Source: Alteromonas gracilis
Lineage (GTDB): Bacteria; Pseudomonadota; Gammaproteobacteria; Enterobacterales; Alteromonadaceae
Length of the DNA: 64,000 bases
Assembly (NCBI RefSeq): GCF_002993325.1
Contig: NZ_PVNO01000025.1
Coordinates: 62,001-126,000, forward strand
Reading direction: 5' to 3'
Below, piece after piece: positions 28,299 through 37,036 of this stretch. Made by a program: the position numbers and the translations under genes. Below the pieces are notes generated by a model, which saw only the letters and a list, made by a program, of their open reading frames with translations, had not been told where the DNA came from and ran no database searches. Each line of letters starts with the position of its first letter. The first letter of the stretch is position 1.

Positions 28299-29747
28299 TT
28301 AGCGTGCTTTTGCACTAAAAAGGGAGGAGACGTCCTCCGCTTTTGTCTGCATTCCTACAATGGCCCTTACAGGAGTAGATGATTTCTGGGTAGGCTTCAT
28401 CTCACTGATATCGTTCACCTTTTTACCAGGTAAGGTTAATTCTAAGATGACCGCGGTAAGCCCTGCTGAAGTAACAGGCGATAGAAGAATATTTTCAAGC
28501 CAGCTAGGCAGTTGCGCAAGCGCCTGTGGCACCATCATTACGCCAATGGCTATGCCTAACGCGCAAGCAGTGACTAGGCTACTGCGTCTATCAAGCGCAT
28601 AGCTCGCCAAGAGTTTTAAACCGCCCACGGCTACCATGGCAAACATAACCAAGGTCGCGCCGCCCAAAACCGGTTTCGGTATTGCTTGTAAAACGCCGCC
28701 AACAATGGGGAAGCACCCTATAAACACAAATAGCCCAGCAACGAAAAAGCCGACTTTACGGCTGGCGATTCCGGTTAGTTGGATCACGCCGTTGTTTTGC
28801 CCAAATGTGGTGTTGGGAAACGTATTGAACATACCGGCAAGCAACGAATTTACGCCGTCACCAAGAATGCCGCCTTTAATTCGTTTTAAATACACAGGCC
28901 CGCTAACTGGCTGCTTACAGAAGAGACTGTTTGCCGTAAGGTCACCTGCCGTTTCTATTGCGCTAAATAAGTAAATGAGCGCGACAGGAAGGAACAAATT
29001 GATGTCGAAATCGATGCCATAGGCAAACGGAGTGGGAATGGCAACAATAGAAAGTGAAGATAAGCCGTTAAAATCTAACCCTTTGGTTAAAGCGATATAA
29101 ATTGCGCCCACAGCCATGCCTATGAAAATAGCGCTTAATCGAAGCCAGTGATTAGTTGCTGCATTCAAAAATACAATAATCAATAAGACTCCCAGACCTA
29201 CAAGCAAGTTGTCGGTACTGGCAAAATCATCTGCATTAAATCCTCCCGCAAGGTCTGTCATTCCCACATTAATCAAGCTTAAACCTATTGCAGTAATAAC
29301 AATGCCGGTGGTAAGCGGAGTGATAATGCGTTGCAGCCGACTTACAAAAAGGCTGAATACAATTTCTACCAGCGCGCCCGCCATGGTGAGCCCAAATAGC
29401 AGCGCCAGAACATCCTCAGAGGTTCCGCCACTTGCTTTTACCTGACTGCCGGCCAAAATCAGTGCGCTGATAAACGCAAAGCTTGTGCCTTGAATGGCCA
29501 CAAGACCACTGCCAACCGGGCCAATTCGCTTAGTTTGGATGGCTGTGCCAATGCCGCTTACAAAAAGCGCCATACTTATTAAATAAGGTGTGTGTTCAGT
29601 TAAACCCAACGAGGATGTGACAATAAGCGTAGGTGTAATTACCCCAACGAAACTTGCTAATAAATGCTGGAAGGCAGCCGTAAGAGCGGGCAGCAAAGCT
29701 GGATTGTCATGTAAGTCGTATATTAACTCGTTGTTGCTGGAAGACAT
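28299..29747 (-). CDS. Xanthine/uracil-type NCS2 (NAT) permease
   Basis: The 482-residue inner-membrane protein has about 14 segments and the NAT signature QNNGVIQLTG. This branch includes E. coli XanP/XanQ and fungal UapA, proton symporters of xanthine and urate. The N-terminal LHDNPALLPALTAAFQHLLASF fits the family. The start follows AAGGGAATAAGC. A RutR-like box lies 55 bases upstream. Xanthine or urate is the likely substrate, complementing the AzgA-type permease encoded at 15470. Confidence 0.92.
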   Translation of the reverse strand: MSSSNNELIYDLHDNPALLPALTAAFQHLLASFVGVITPTLIVTSSLGLTEHTPYLISMALFVSGIGTAIQTKRIGPVGSGLVAIQGTSFAFISALILAGSQVKASGGTSEDVLALLFGLTMAGALVEIVFSLFVSRLQRIITPLTTGIVITAIGLSLINVGMTDLAGGFNADDFASTDNLLVGLGVLLIIVFLNAATNHWLRLSAIFIGMAVGAIYIALTKGLDFNGLSSLSIVAIPTPFAYGIDFDINLFLPVALIYLFSAIETAGDLTANSLFCKQPVSGPVYLKRIKGGILGDGVNSLLAGMFNTFPNTTFGQNNGVIQLTGIASRKVGFFVAGLFVFIGCFPIVGGVLQAIPKPVLGGATLVMFAMVAVGGLKLLASYALDRRSSLVTACALGIAIGVMMVPQALAQLPSWLENILLSPVTSAGLTAVILELTLPGKKVNDISEMKPTQKSSTPVRAIVGMQTKAEDVSSLFSAKAR

Positions 29748-29801
29748 GCTTATTCCCTTACTCCATGCAAAAGGTAGATAAAACGAGAATGCTGCAAGAT
29801 G

Positions 29802-29817
29802 TTGACCAAATGGTCTG
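29802..29817. promoter_or_regulatory. RutR-like operator upstream of the xanthine-type permease gene
   Basis: TTGACCAAATGGTCTG matches TTGACCAnnTGGTCAA except for the last two bases. Confidence 0.65.
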
Positions 29818-29922
29818 TATGGTGAGGGTTTTTTAAGTGATTGAATTTACGAAAGTTAAACAATTATTTTGTCAGCAATGAATAGTACTGGTGATTTAAA
29901 AGCCCCATCTTGGTGCTATAAC

Positions 29923-29949
29923 AAAAAAATGCGCCAATCTGGCGCACTT
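29923..29949 (-). terminator. Terminator of the amidase-to-cupin operon
   Basis: On the minus strand a TGCGCC/GGCGCA stem with a five-base loop is followed by seven T. It lies 37 bases after the cupin stop. Confidence 0.8.
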
Positions 29950-29985
29950 TAACTATCAGCGTGAATGCGGGATGACAGATACGTT

Positions 29986-30351
29986 CTACAGCGTAACGCC
30001 TTCACCTAAGGTAACAAATATTGAATGGCGCACTTCGTTATACATAGCGCGAGAACAATGGCCTTCGCCCTCTGTGTCTTCCAGTAACAACACATCGCCG
30101 GCGCCAAACACGTGGCGCTCGCCACTTGATACAGTGAACTCTGCTCGGCCTTTAAGAATGAAAAGCAGTTGGCGAGCAGGGGCTGGATGCCATTTGAAGT
30201 CGTAGTCTGCCGGCGTTTCGCGAAAGATAATTTTATCTGCGCCAAACTTCTCTGAAAGCATCCCGATAGGGCCTCCGTCTTTTAGGGCAATCTCCACTTC
30301 ACCAAAGTGGCTTTTGCCTGCTTCATCGTTGTAAATCCTTGTTATTTTCAT
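29986..30351 (-). CDS. Small cupin-domain protein
   Basis: The 121-residue protein is a single cupin barrel: WHPAPARQLLFILKGRAEFTV, then FGAGDVLLLEDTEGEGH. The start at 30351 follows AAAGGG; upstream codons in the frame lack a site. It is last in the operon with the allantoate and ureidoglycine enzymes. A role on a ureido compound or as an accessory is possible, but no enzyme activity can be assigned. It is much shorter than ureidoglycine aminohydrolase, so I do not call it that. Confidence 0.82.
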   Translation of the reverse strand: MKITRIYNDEAGKSHFGEVEIALKDGGPIGMLSEKFGADKIIFRETPADYDFKWHPAPARQLLFILKGRAEFTVSSGERHVFGAGDVLLLEDTEGEGHCSRAMYNEVRHSIFVTLGEGVTL

Positions 30352-30488
30352 TATTAACCCTTTAAAACTATAGTGGTTCAATATTGAGCAAAAGAAGACC
30401 TCACAAAGCTTTGCAAACACAGAATATGCGTTTGTTGAGGCAAAGCATTGTTATAAAATTAAAAAGTGCTGCTCAACCAATGTTACAA

Positions 30489-31724
30489 CTAAGCATGCTG
30501 TAATTTGCTAATGGTTTTATAAAGTACAGACAAACTTGCGGCGACATCATCGTGAGTTATTGATTCTGCCGGGTGGTGGCTAATGCCTCCTTTACACCGA
30601 GTAAACAACATAGCAACAGGACAAATATCCGCCATCGCCATCGCGTCGTGCCCCGCACCTGATGCCAGCACCCGAGGCGCAATTTCACTTTCCTCAACAC
30701 CACGCACCAGCGCTTTTTTTAGATATTCATCGCAGTGAACTGCTGGCGCGCTGTGGGTTTGTTCTCGACTAAGCGTCAACTGCCTTCTTTGCGCAATCTC
30801 ATCAAATTTTTGCAATATTTCTGCCAATACAGAATCTCGTAAGTTATCGTCTTCACTACGAATATCTAACGAAAAGCGGGTGCGACCTGAAATAACGTTT
30901 ACGCCGTTGGGCGCGTTTTCAATTTTACCCACTGTCGCTACTACGCCCGGGCGTTGTAGGCTGATATTCTCAACCGCCAATAACATTTCTGCACTTGCAC
31001 AAAGCGCGTCTTTTCGCATCGACATTGGCACTGTACCCGCGTGGCCGGCCATGCCCTCAACGGTGAAATTAAAACGCCTTGCACCTGCAATTGCACTGAC
31101 TACGCCCACTGGCAAGTTTTCTTGCTCCAAAACAGGGCCTTGCTCAATGTGTAACTCCAAGTAGCCTAAAATATCAGTACGAGCGATAGCGGCACTGTTT
31201 ACCGCGTCGAAGTTCAAACCAAAGTTCGCCATGGCTTGTTCAAGGCTTATTCCGTTTTCATCTTTTAAAAATCGCCACTGGTCTTCCCATTTTCCGGTAA
31301 GTGCTCGACTGCCTAAAAGCGTGGTGCCAAATCGTGTGCCTTCTTCATCACAAAAACCCACAATATCGATGTGAAAAGGGAACTTGGTTTGTGTGCCATC
31401 GAACATGGCGACCAGCGAAATAGCAGCAACAACACCGAGCATTCCGTCATATTTACCGCCGTTAGGCACGGTATCTAAATGGCTACCTAATATCAGCCGA
31501 GGGGCGTTTGGTACGCTAGAGGTGTAGCGACCCCAAATATTACCCACTGCGTCTTGCCACGTCGTCATACCAGCTTCAATCATCCAGCCCGAGGCCAGTT
31601 GATTTGCAAGTCGATGCTGTTCGGTGAGATAGCGCCTGTCCAGACAGGAAGGATTTTGGCTTAAGGTGCCTAATGTTTCGCACCTTGCCATAACCTGAAT
31701 TGCTAATTCAGCAAACTCACCCAT
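30489..31724 (-). CDS. Allantoate amidohydrolase (M20 family; AllC/HpxK type)
   Basis: The 411-residue M20/M28-fold zinc hydrolase has the metal motifs GSHLDTVPNGGKYDG, DEEGTRFG, HIEQGPVLE and GAGHDAM of the allantoate amidohydrolase and N-carbamoyl amino acid hydrolase group. It should turn allantoate into ureidoglycine, CO2 and ammonia. The start at 31724 overlaps the aminotransferase stop by eight bases (ATGGGTGA) behind a GGGAG site; the longer frame lies inside that gene. The same pairing with an aminotransferase occurs as HpxJ-HpxK in Klebsiella, which supports this substrate over other carbamoyl amides. Confidence 0.88.
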   Translation of the reverse strand: MGEFAELAIQVMARCETLGTLSQNPSCLDRRYLTEQHRLANQLASGWMIEAGMTTWQDAVGNIWGRYTSSVPNAPRLILGSHLDTVPNGGKYDGMLGVVAAISLVAMFDGTQTKFPFHIDIVGFCDEEGTRFGTTLLGSRALTGKWEDQWRFLKDENGISLEQAMANFGLNFDAVNSAAIARTDILGYLELHIEQGPVLEQENLPVGVVSAIAGARRFNFTVEGMAGHAGTVPMSMRKDALCASAEMLLAVENISLQRPGVVATVGKIENAPNGVNVISGRTRFSLDIRSEDDNLRDSVLAEILQKFDEIAQRRQLTLSREQTHSAPAVHCDEYLKKALVRGVEESEIAPRVLASGAGHDAMAMADICPVAMLFTRCKGGISHHPAESITHDDVAASLSVLYKTISKLQHA

Positions 31725-32997
31725 TCGTCGCTCCCGCAAGTTTGGCGTCTGCATAGACGGCCAGTGCTGCATCTACTCCTTTGCCTGCCGGCGCCTTGAA
31801 TCCTTGCATGCGCAGCACGGTTTCAAGCGATTGAAGCGTATGCAGTACGGCATCTTCTCGGGCGTTGTAGCCCATGGTACCAATACGCCATATTTTGCCT
31901 TTTAAAGGGCCAAAGCTGGTGCCTATTTCAATGTTGAAGCGTAACAAAAGGGTTTCGCGTATTTCTTCACCCTGTACACCGTCTGGAATGTATACGCCCA
32001 CTACGTTGTACATTTTGTGTTTCAAGTCGCCAAAAGGTTTAAGCCCCATAGCCTGAACACCGGCTAGCATGGCATCGCCAGCGACCTTATGTCGGGCAAT
32101 TACGTTTTGCTGGCCTTCCTCTAGATGCAGGCGAGCGCACTCGCGGGCGCAATACAGCATACTGGCCGCTTCGGTATGATGGTTTAAACGCTCTTCACCC
32201 CAATAATCCATGATCATAGGCAAATCAAAATAGTTTGAACGAATTTTCGGTCCGCGGGCTGACTCGTGATGCGCGTCGCGAATACCGGCCTCTACATGGT
32301 GGCGAGTACGCACGGTTTTAACGAACTTGTCGCTAAGCGTAATTGGCGCGCTACCCGATGGGCCACCTAAGCACTTTTGCAGGCCCACTGACACTGCATC
32401 TAACTTCCATGCATCCGCGTCAAGCGGGTTGCCGCCTATAGAAGCTGTGGCATCGCAATAGAACAAGACGTTATGTTCTTCACAAATAGCGCCAATGTCG
32501 GCCAAAGGTTGAAGCATGGTTGTAGACGTATCACCTTGCACAATAGCCAAGAGCTTTGGTTTCACTTCTTTAACCGCAGCTTCAATTTGCTCAGGCGTAA
32601 ATACCTCGCCCCACGGCACTTCTATGGTATGCACTTCTGCATCGGCGCGTTCTGCAATTTCGGCAAGCAAATGCCCGAAGCGCCCGAAAATAGGCACTAG
32701 CACTTTATCGCCAGGCTCTATAGCTGACACCAATACGGCTTCGATGCCAGCGCGCGACGTGCCATCAACCAAAAAGGTCTGCTGATTTTTGGTATTAAAG
32801 ACATCGCGGTAAAGCTGCATGACTTCGTTCATGTATCCGGTCATGACAGGGTCGTATTGCCCCACGAGTTGGGTAGACATAGCGCTTAAAACACGCGGGT
32901 AGCAGTTGATGGGGCCCGGGCCCATTAACAAACGGGGAGGTGGAGATAAAGGTGCTAAAGCACCATTAATTGTTCTTTTAGCCATTTCGTTAGACAT
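31717..32997 (-). CDS. pucG: (S)-Ureidoglycine-glyoxylate aminotransferase (PucG/HpxJ type)
   Basis: The 426-residue PLP enzyme belongs to the class V alanine-glyoxylate aminotransferase group. The start MGPGPINCYPRVLSAM is typical. The PLP lysine is in VGLQKCLGGPSG, and the preceding CDATASIGG holds the PLP-binding Asp. In B. subtilis and Klebsiella, PucG/HpxJ converts ureidoglycine plus glyoxylate into oxalurate plus glycine. Its place next to the allantoate amidohydrolase favours this over serine- or alanine-glyoxylate activity. The start follows AGGAGTGCTCTC. Confidence 0.9.
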   Translation of the reverse strand: MSNEMAKRTINGALAPLSPPPRLLMGPGPINCYPRVLSAMSTQLVGQYDPVMTGYMNEVMQLYRDVFNTKNQQTFLVDGTSRAGIEAVLVSAIEPGDKVLVPIFGRFGHLLAEIAERADAEVHTIEVPWGEVFTPEQIEAAVKEVKPKLLAIVQGDTSTTMLQPLADIGAICEEHNVLFYCDATASIGGNPLDADAWKLDAVSVGLQKCLGGPSGSAPITLSDKFVKTVRTRHHVEAGIRDAHHESARGPKIRSNYFDLPMIMDYWGEERLNHHTEAASMLYCARECARLHLEEGQQNVIARHKVAGDAMLAGVQAMGLKPFGDLKHKMYNVVGVYIPDGVQGEEIRETLLLRFNIEIGTSFGPLKGKIWRIGTMGYNAREDAVLHTLQSLETVLRMQGFKAPAGKGVDAALAVYADAKLAGATNG

Positions 32998-33007
32998 GAG
33001 AGCACTC

Positions 33008-33826
33008 CTAGATAAGCACTTGCGCTAACATGCGCAAGCCTGTAATGATTAGAACAACGGCGAAGATTTTCTTAAGTAGCCCCGCATCTAGCTTGTTGGC
33101 AATGCTTGCGCCTACCGGAGCGAACAGCACGGTTAGTGGCACAATGCAGGCAAAGCCTAACAAGTTTACATAACCGAAGGTGGCATAAGGCGCATCTGCA
33201 GGAGTTGCACCAACAAAAAGTAAGGTTAACGCTGCAGGAAGGGAGATAATTAAGCCTACTGCCGCTGCTGTACCCACTGCTTTGTGAGCGGGATAGTTAC
33301 AAAAAGTCAGAGTAGGAACAGTAAGTGTGCCACCACCAATACCTACCATAGCGCTAAACAAGCCGATACAGCTGGCCATAATTGATTGCCCGACGCGTCC
33401 GGGAAGACCCTGAAACAGCGCGTCTTTTTTACCAATAAGCATGTTGATTGCTGAAAGCGTTGCAATTACGCCAAACAGTAAAGTGAGAAACGTAGGGTTT
33501 ACTACGGTTACTAAATAACTTCCTGCCAGTACGCCGATAAGTATGAATATGGCCCAGGCCTTAAGTAATTCGAAATCAACGTTACCTTTAGCGTGGTGAG
33601 CGCGAATAGAGCTTACTGAGGTGGGCACAATAGTCGCTAGCGATGTTGCTGTTGCTACAACCATTGCGCTCTCGGGGGATACCCCCAACGCTTGGAACAA
33701 AAAGAACAGCACCGGCACAATAACGATGCCGCCACCTACACCGAGCATACCCGCTAACAAACCCGCAAATACGCCAGTACCTATTAAAGACAATATAACC
33801 GTAAGGTTATCCATTAAAAACTGCAT
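33008..33826 (-). CDS. TSUP (TauE/SafE) family membrane transporter
   Basis: The 272-residue inner-membrane protein has about eight segments and the family repeats GLLAGMLGVGGGIVIVPVLF and GLFSAMVGIGGGTLTVPTL. TSUP proteins often export sulfite, sulfonates or small carboxylates. It sits ten bases ahead of pucG and 70 bases after the oxamate amidohydrolase gene, so it probably exports an end product of this operon, such as oxalate or oxamate. That substrate is a guess from position. Confidence 0.85.
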   Translation of the reverse strand: MQFLMDNLTVILSLIGTGVFAGLLAGMLGVGGGIVIVPVLFFLFQALGVSPESAMVVATATSLATIVPTSVSSIRAHHAKGNVDFELLKAWAIFILIGVLAGSYLVTVVNPTFLTLLFGVIATLSAINMLIGKKDALFQGLPGRVGQSIMASCIGLFSAMVGIGGGTLTVPTLTFCNYPAHKAVGTAAAVGLIISLPAALTLLFVGATPADAPYATFGYVNLLGFACIVPLTVLFAPVGASIANKLDAGLLKKIFAVVLIITGLRMLAQVLI

Positions 33827-33896
33827 GTAATTTATTTCTCGATTAAATGATTAACTGATAGTTGTTACTTAAACTCTTAGGCAAAAGTAAGGTGTG

Positions 33897-35474
33897 CTAG
33901 CGATGTCCTAAATAAGCTTTACCGTCGCTACGTGGGTCGCTGGCTCCGGTTACTGTGCCTTCAGTGTCGCGAATAATCGCGCCCGCGTGACCCATTAGCT
34001 CGTTGCATGGATCTACCGTCACCATGTCATGGCCCCGAGCGACCAGGCTTTCACCTACGTATTCAACAAGATCTCTTTCTGCTTTTAAGTTGTGACTTTG
34101 ATCGCCCCAAGTTCTTCCAAGCAGCCAACGGCCTAATGAAATCGCCTTGGCGATAGGCTGCCCATGATAGATGTGGCGAGCAAACAAGGCGGCTTGAGTT
34201 TGCGGCTGTCCTTCACCACCCATAGTGCCGTAGCTCATTCGGCGACCATCAATGAGTTCAGCGAATGCTGGGTTCAATGTATGAAACGGTTTTAACCCCG
34301 GCGCTAGGTACTGATTACTAGAAGGATCAAGTGAGAATGAGGTGCCGCGGTTGTTCCACACAATGCCGGTTTGCGGGCTGACCACGCCTGAACCAAACTC
34401 CCAATAAAGCGATTGAATGTAGCTCACCATTCGCCCTTGTGAATCACAGCATCCCATCCATATTGTGTCGCCGTGTTTTGCCTCATGAGGCCATGGCAAC
34501 GCTTTATGCAAAGAGATGCGCTTTGCCATCACTTCCAGAGCGTCGTCACTCAATAGGCTTTGTAAATTTACAGGCGTACGCGATGGGTCAGTCACATTTG
34601 CGTTACGTGCAATGAAAGCTTGCTTGGTGCACTCAATGAGTAAGTGCACCATATCTGCATCGGTACTGCCAAGATGTTGAACTTTGTCGTAGAGCGCTAA
34701 AATAATTAATGAAGCCACACCCTGAGTAGGCGCTGGCAAGTTATATAGCTTACCCTTGCTGGTCGATACCGATAAGGGTTCAACAATTTTTGCTTCGTAC
34801 TCTTTAAAGTCTTCAAGACGAATAGGGGAGCCAGCGGCTTCTAAGTCTTCAGCAAGTTTTGTAGCAAGTTCACCGTGATAAAAATCATCTAAGCCCTTCT
34901 CAGCCAAATGGGCTAAGGTTTCAGAGAGTTTGGTAAGTTTTAGGATCTTCCCTTTTTTAAGGGCTTTGCCTTTTATTAAAAACTGAGCAAAATTTTCGTC
35001 GGTACTTAACTCATCGAAAGTTTTGTTACTGGCATCAACCAAACTTTGTGTAACTTCTATTCCCCAATTGGCTTGGCTTATAGCGGTATCAAACAATGTG
35101 CTCAACGGCATTTCACTTTGCCATTCGCGGCTTATCTCAAGGGCTTTTTTCCAGCCTGCTACTGCACCTGCCATAGTAAGTGCAGACTTACCGCCTCTGC
35201 TTGGAATTGCATCTAGCCCCTCGTAAAACGAAGGGGTTGCACCTTTCGCAGCAACGCCTGATGCATCAATGCCAATGGGGGGCTTGCCTGGTTCGCTGAT
35301 AAGCCAAAAGCCATCGCCACCCATCCCATTCATGTGCGGGTATTCAACGGCGATAGACGCCGCAGCCGCTACCATTGCCTCAATTGCTGTACCGCCTTTT
35401 TCTAGTATGTTCAATCCCACTTGAGATGCAGCATAGTGTGGAGCGGTAAATGCGATGTTTGGTTTTTCACTCAT
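33897..35474 (-). CDS. Ntn hydrolase of the gamma-glutamyltransferase family, probable oxamate amidohydrolase (HpxW type)
   Basis: The 525-residue protein has the gamma-glutamyltransferase fold. The expected self-cleavage and nucleophile residue is Thr337 in HGDTIWMG, separating a large and a small chain; the late YGTMGGEGQPQTQ motif is also typical. It lacks a signal peptide, unlike periplasmic GGTs. HpxW of Klebsiella, encoded with purine genes, is an oxamate amidohydrolase of this family. The location here, in one operon with pucG and the allantoate enzyme, supports the same role (oxamate to oxalate and ammonia). A gamma-glutamyl hydrolase cannot be ruled out. Confidence 0.78.
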   Translation of the reverse strand: MSEKPNIAFTAPHYAASQVGLNILEKGGTAIEAMVAAAASIAVEYPHMNGMGGDGFWLISEPGKPPIGIDASGVAAKGATPSFYEGLDAIPSRGGKSALTMAGAVAGWKKALEISREWQSEMPLSTLFDTAISQANWGIEVTQSLVDASNKTFDELSTDENFAQFLIKGKALKKGKILKLTKLSETLAHLAEKGLDDFYHGELATKLAEDLEAAGSPIRLEDFKEYEAKIVEPLSVSTSKGKLYNLPAPTQGVASLIILALYDKVQHLGSTDADMVHLLIECTKQAFIARNANVTDPSRTPVNLQSLLSDDALEVMAKRISLHKALPWPHEAKHGDTIWMGCCDSQGRMVSYIQSLYWEFGSGVVSPQTGIVWNNRGTSFSLDPSSNQYLAPGLKPFHTLNPAFAELIDGRRMSYGTMGGEGQPQTQAALFARHIYHGQPIAKAISLGRWLLGRTWGDQSHNLKAERDLVEYVGESLVARGHDMVTVDPCNELMGHAGAIIRDTEGTVTGASDPRSDGKAYLGHR

Positions 35475-35591
35475 TGTTATATCCTTCGAAAATTCAGCAA
35501 CGGCAGCCGTCTTGTTATAAACGCTGCGTAATATTCTTCCTTTTGCTTTCTAAATTAGCGAGAAAGCCCAGTAAGCGTGTGCGATACACGT

Positions 35592-36851
35592 TTAGCCAGT
35601 GGTCAGCTTTTTGGCTAACGCGAGAAGTGCAAGATCGTTGCCTTTTTTGCCCACAAGCGATAAACCGCATGGAGCGTTATGTAGGGTAAATAAAGGCAAA
35701 TGAAGCTGAGGTAGCCCAGCAAGCCCCGCTACTGCGGTAAGCGCAAGAAGCGCGTTTCTATCATTTGCCAATGTCATTTCATCGGCGTCGCATCGAGGTG
35801 CAACGCCTGGTGTTGTGGGAATTACCAATACATCAATTTGCTCAAAGAGCATATTTAACTGGTTAATCACCACTTCTTGCTGCGCTTTGGCTTGTTGTAC
35901 AGCATGTGTTGTTATGGTTTTACACCAATTCAAGCGCAACATAATATCGTCGGCGATATTGGGTTGAGTTGTCTCAATCCATTCGCCGTGCTGCTGCCAA
36001 ATTTCAGCCCCTTGTAATGTGCGAAAAGTCGCAGCGGTTTGTAAAAATTGAAGGTCTAACTGATCGGCAGATAACGCCATGTGCTTATTGTTTTCTGCAA
36101 GCTTATGTAACCATGTTTTACACAGTGCTCCATGGGCCGCGTTCTCAAATAAATGAGTAGCTACCCCAAAACAGGGGGCATCACCAATTGCTGTCTGCTT
36201 TTCGTTGTTTGGAGATATACCAGTTGCAGACGCACCGGCTATGCATACCTCAGCGACCTTTTGCAGTGTATCAAGGTCTCTTGTCATCCACCCGATTGTG
36301 TCGAATGATGGTGCAAGCGCGACCATGTTGTCGCAAGGTATGAGCCCATGAGTAGTTCTAAGCCCCCATAGACCTTGATAACTTGATGGAACGCGAATGG
36401 AGCCACCTGTATCTGTTCCAAGCCCGATGTCTGCAAGGTGAGCGCTAACCGCCACCGCCGAGCCAGATGAAGAGCCGCCCGGAATATGCGCCGGTGCAGT
36501 CGGGTTTACTAGCGAAGCATAATGCTTGTTTTGACCATGTAAACTGTAGGCTAGCTCGTCGGTAATGGTTTTCCCTTTGAATGTGGCACCTGCACTAAGC
36601 ATATTTGCTACACAGCAATTCGTAGTTTCTGGTACCAGGTGAGTGGCTTCCCAGTCTGGGTTACCCGCTGCCGTTGGCAGACCTTTCACATGAAACAAGT
36701 CTTTTACCGCTAGGCCCAGGCCGCTAAGTAAAGCATCGTCTGTTGCAAGGTTTTTGGCATTACTGCTGTTCTTACAAGACGAGGTTTCTAAAGATTTAAT
36801 TGCCTGCTCATATCGTTTGTCACAGGGCTTGATTACAAAAGGTGAGCTCAC
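35592..36851 (-). CDS. Amidase signature family hydrolase (HpxY/AtzE/GatA-like)
   Basis: The 419-residue amidase has the Ser-cisSer-Lys triad: Lys in GLAVKDLFHVKG, and the serines in GGSSSGSAVAVSAHLADIGLGTDTGGSIR. It begins with GTG and no strong ribosome site. It is the first gene of the minus-strand operon that ends with the cupin gene. Klebsiella hpxWXYZ also pairs an amidase (HpxY) with HpxW, but there a small GatC/AtzG-like partner exists; none is visible here. The substrate could be oxalurate, oxamate or another ureido amide. The 117 bases between it and the next gene show nothing. Confidence 0.85.
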   Translation of the reverse strand: MSSPFVIKPCDKRYEQAIKSLETSSCKNSSNAKNLATDDALLSGLGLAVKDLFHVKGLPTAAGNPDWEATHLVPETTNCCVANMLSAGATFKGKTITDELAYSLHGQNKHYASLVNPTAPAHIPGGSSSGSAVAVSAHLADIGLGTDTGGSIRVPSSYQGLWGLRTTHGLIPCDNMVALAPSFDTIGWMTRDLDTLQKVAEVCIAGASATGISPNNEKQTAIGDAPCFGVATHLFENAAHGALCKTWLHKLAENNKHMALSADQLDLQFLQTAATFRTLQGAEIWQQHGEWIETTQPNIADDIMLRLNWCKTITTHAVQQAKAQQEVVINQLNMLFEQIDVLVIPTTPGVAPRCDADEMTLANDRNALLALTAVAGLAGLPQLHLPLFTLHNAPCGLSLVGKKGNDLALLALAKKLTTG

Positions 36852-36892
36852 AGCGCGTTCTTAACATCATTTTTTACTTTTATTAGTTTCTC

Positions 36893-36912
36893 TATGAAAC
36901 ATATGTTTCATA
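36893..36912. promoter_or_regulatory. Perfect 20-bp palindrome upstream of the amidase operon
   Basis: TATGAAACATATGTTTCATA is a perfect inverted repeat 42 bases before the amidase start. It is a strong operator candidate. The RpiR-type regulator encoded at 37753-38586 is the nearest regulator and is a plausible binder, since RpiR proteins bind such dyads. Confidence 0.75.
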
Positions 36913-37036
36913 AAAAAGTCAAGAGGAAACGTTTGTTACCTTCTCGGCGGACACTGGACCAAAAATGTGATGAATGATGGAAAATGCAAAAAAACCGCTT
37001 ACGAGCAGGGCGCTTCGAAAGAGCAGCCCTATCCCC

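Noticed and set aside
29986..30351. Ureidoglycine aminohydrolase
   Set aside because: That enzyme is a double cupin of more than 200 residues. This is a single 121-residue cupin.
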